8,527 bases of DNA from Hyphomonadaceae bacterium (lineage in GTDB: Bacteria; Pseudomonadota; Alphaproteobacteria; Caulobacterales; Aquidulcibacteraceae), in NCBI GenBank assembly GCA_016791325.1, contig JAEUMU010000166.1, positions 1-8,527 of the forward strand. The letters are read 5' to 3'. The notes under the pieces were generated by a model. That model did not search any database. It worked only from the letters and a program-made list of their open reading frames with translations, and was not told where the DNA came from. Of this stretch, positions 8,409 to 8,527 are shown piece by piece (the stretch's first letter is position 1; each line of letters starts with the position of its first letter). The position numbers were made by a program, and so were the translations under genes.

Positions 8409-8527
8409 GGCGCACTCCGGGCGACGGGCTGGGCCTCTGGCGCTTCCTCTTCGTCATCGGCTTCGGGATCGCGGGCGCGCGACGCTGTTGGTTCGCCATG
8501 TCCAACAAAAGCCTGCGCGCCGGGGCC
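8405..8527 (-). CDS. tatB: TatB, C-terminal tail only
   Basis: Partial: only the last 40 codons are inside the window and the rest runs off the right edge. Reading the minus strand in the frame that stops at TGA 8407-8405 gives a Pro/Ala/acidic tail with ADDEEEAEP near the end, finishing ARSAP. That is the expected character of the disordered TatB C-terminus. The membrane helix and amphipathic helix that would prove the family are not visible. The identification rests on position (directly upstream of tatC and overlapping it as GTGA) and composition. A different gene upstream of tatC is possible but unlikely. Confidence 0.75.
   Translation of the reverse strand, partial: GPGAQAFVGHGEPTASRARDPEADDEEEAPEAQPVARSAP

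Overview
This window looks like an ordinary chromosomal stretch of a high-GC alphaproteobacterium, probably from the Caulobacterales/Hyphomonadaceae side of the class. The assignment rests on the gene families (folate-dependent TrmFO, type II dehydroquinase next to accB-accC, aat behind accC, tatB-tatC-serS), strongly GC-biased third codon positions, and an apparent shortage of GANTC sites, which is typical of genomes carrying the CcrM methyltransferase. I see no rRNA or tRNA gene, CRISPR array, insertion sequence, phage gene or recognisable defence gene.

Layout. Positions 1-1333 (+) hold the C-terminal part of trmFO and a small unrecognised gene that overlaps its stop. Positions 1330-2740 (-) hold a compact thiamin-thiazole operon, thiS, a small secreted protein of unknown function, and thiG, all three overlapping at their ends. 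A 108-bp divergent region (2741-2848) separates this from a + strand run: aroQ, accB, accC, a small putative lipoprotein, and aat (2849-6115). Positions 6112-8527 (-) hold tatB (3' end only), tatC and serS. Both tail-to-tail gene pairs share four bases at their stop codons, leaving no room for a terminator between them.

How the genes work together. ThiS carries the sulfur that ThiG places into the thiazole ring of thiamin. AroQ makes dehydroshikimate for aromatic amino acids. AccB and AccC form the biotin half of acetyl-CoA carboxylase, the first step of fatty acid synthesis. Aat adds Leu/Phe to N-end-rule substrates. SerS charges tRNA-Ser, TrmFO makes ribothymidine-54 in tRNA, and TatB/TatC form the twin-arginine export receptor.

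I found no clearly new system. The points most worth a second look are the secreted protein wedged between thiS and thiG, with ribosome binding sites built from Gly-Gly codons at both junctions; a charged insertion of about 34 residues in SerRS; and three small unassigned reading frames (after trmFO, after accC and just before aat).
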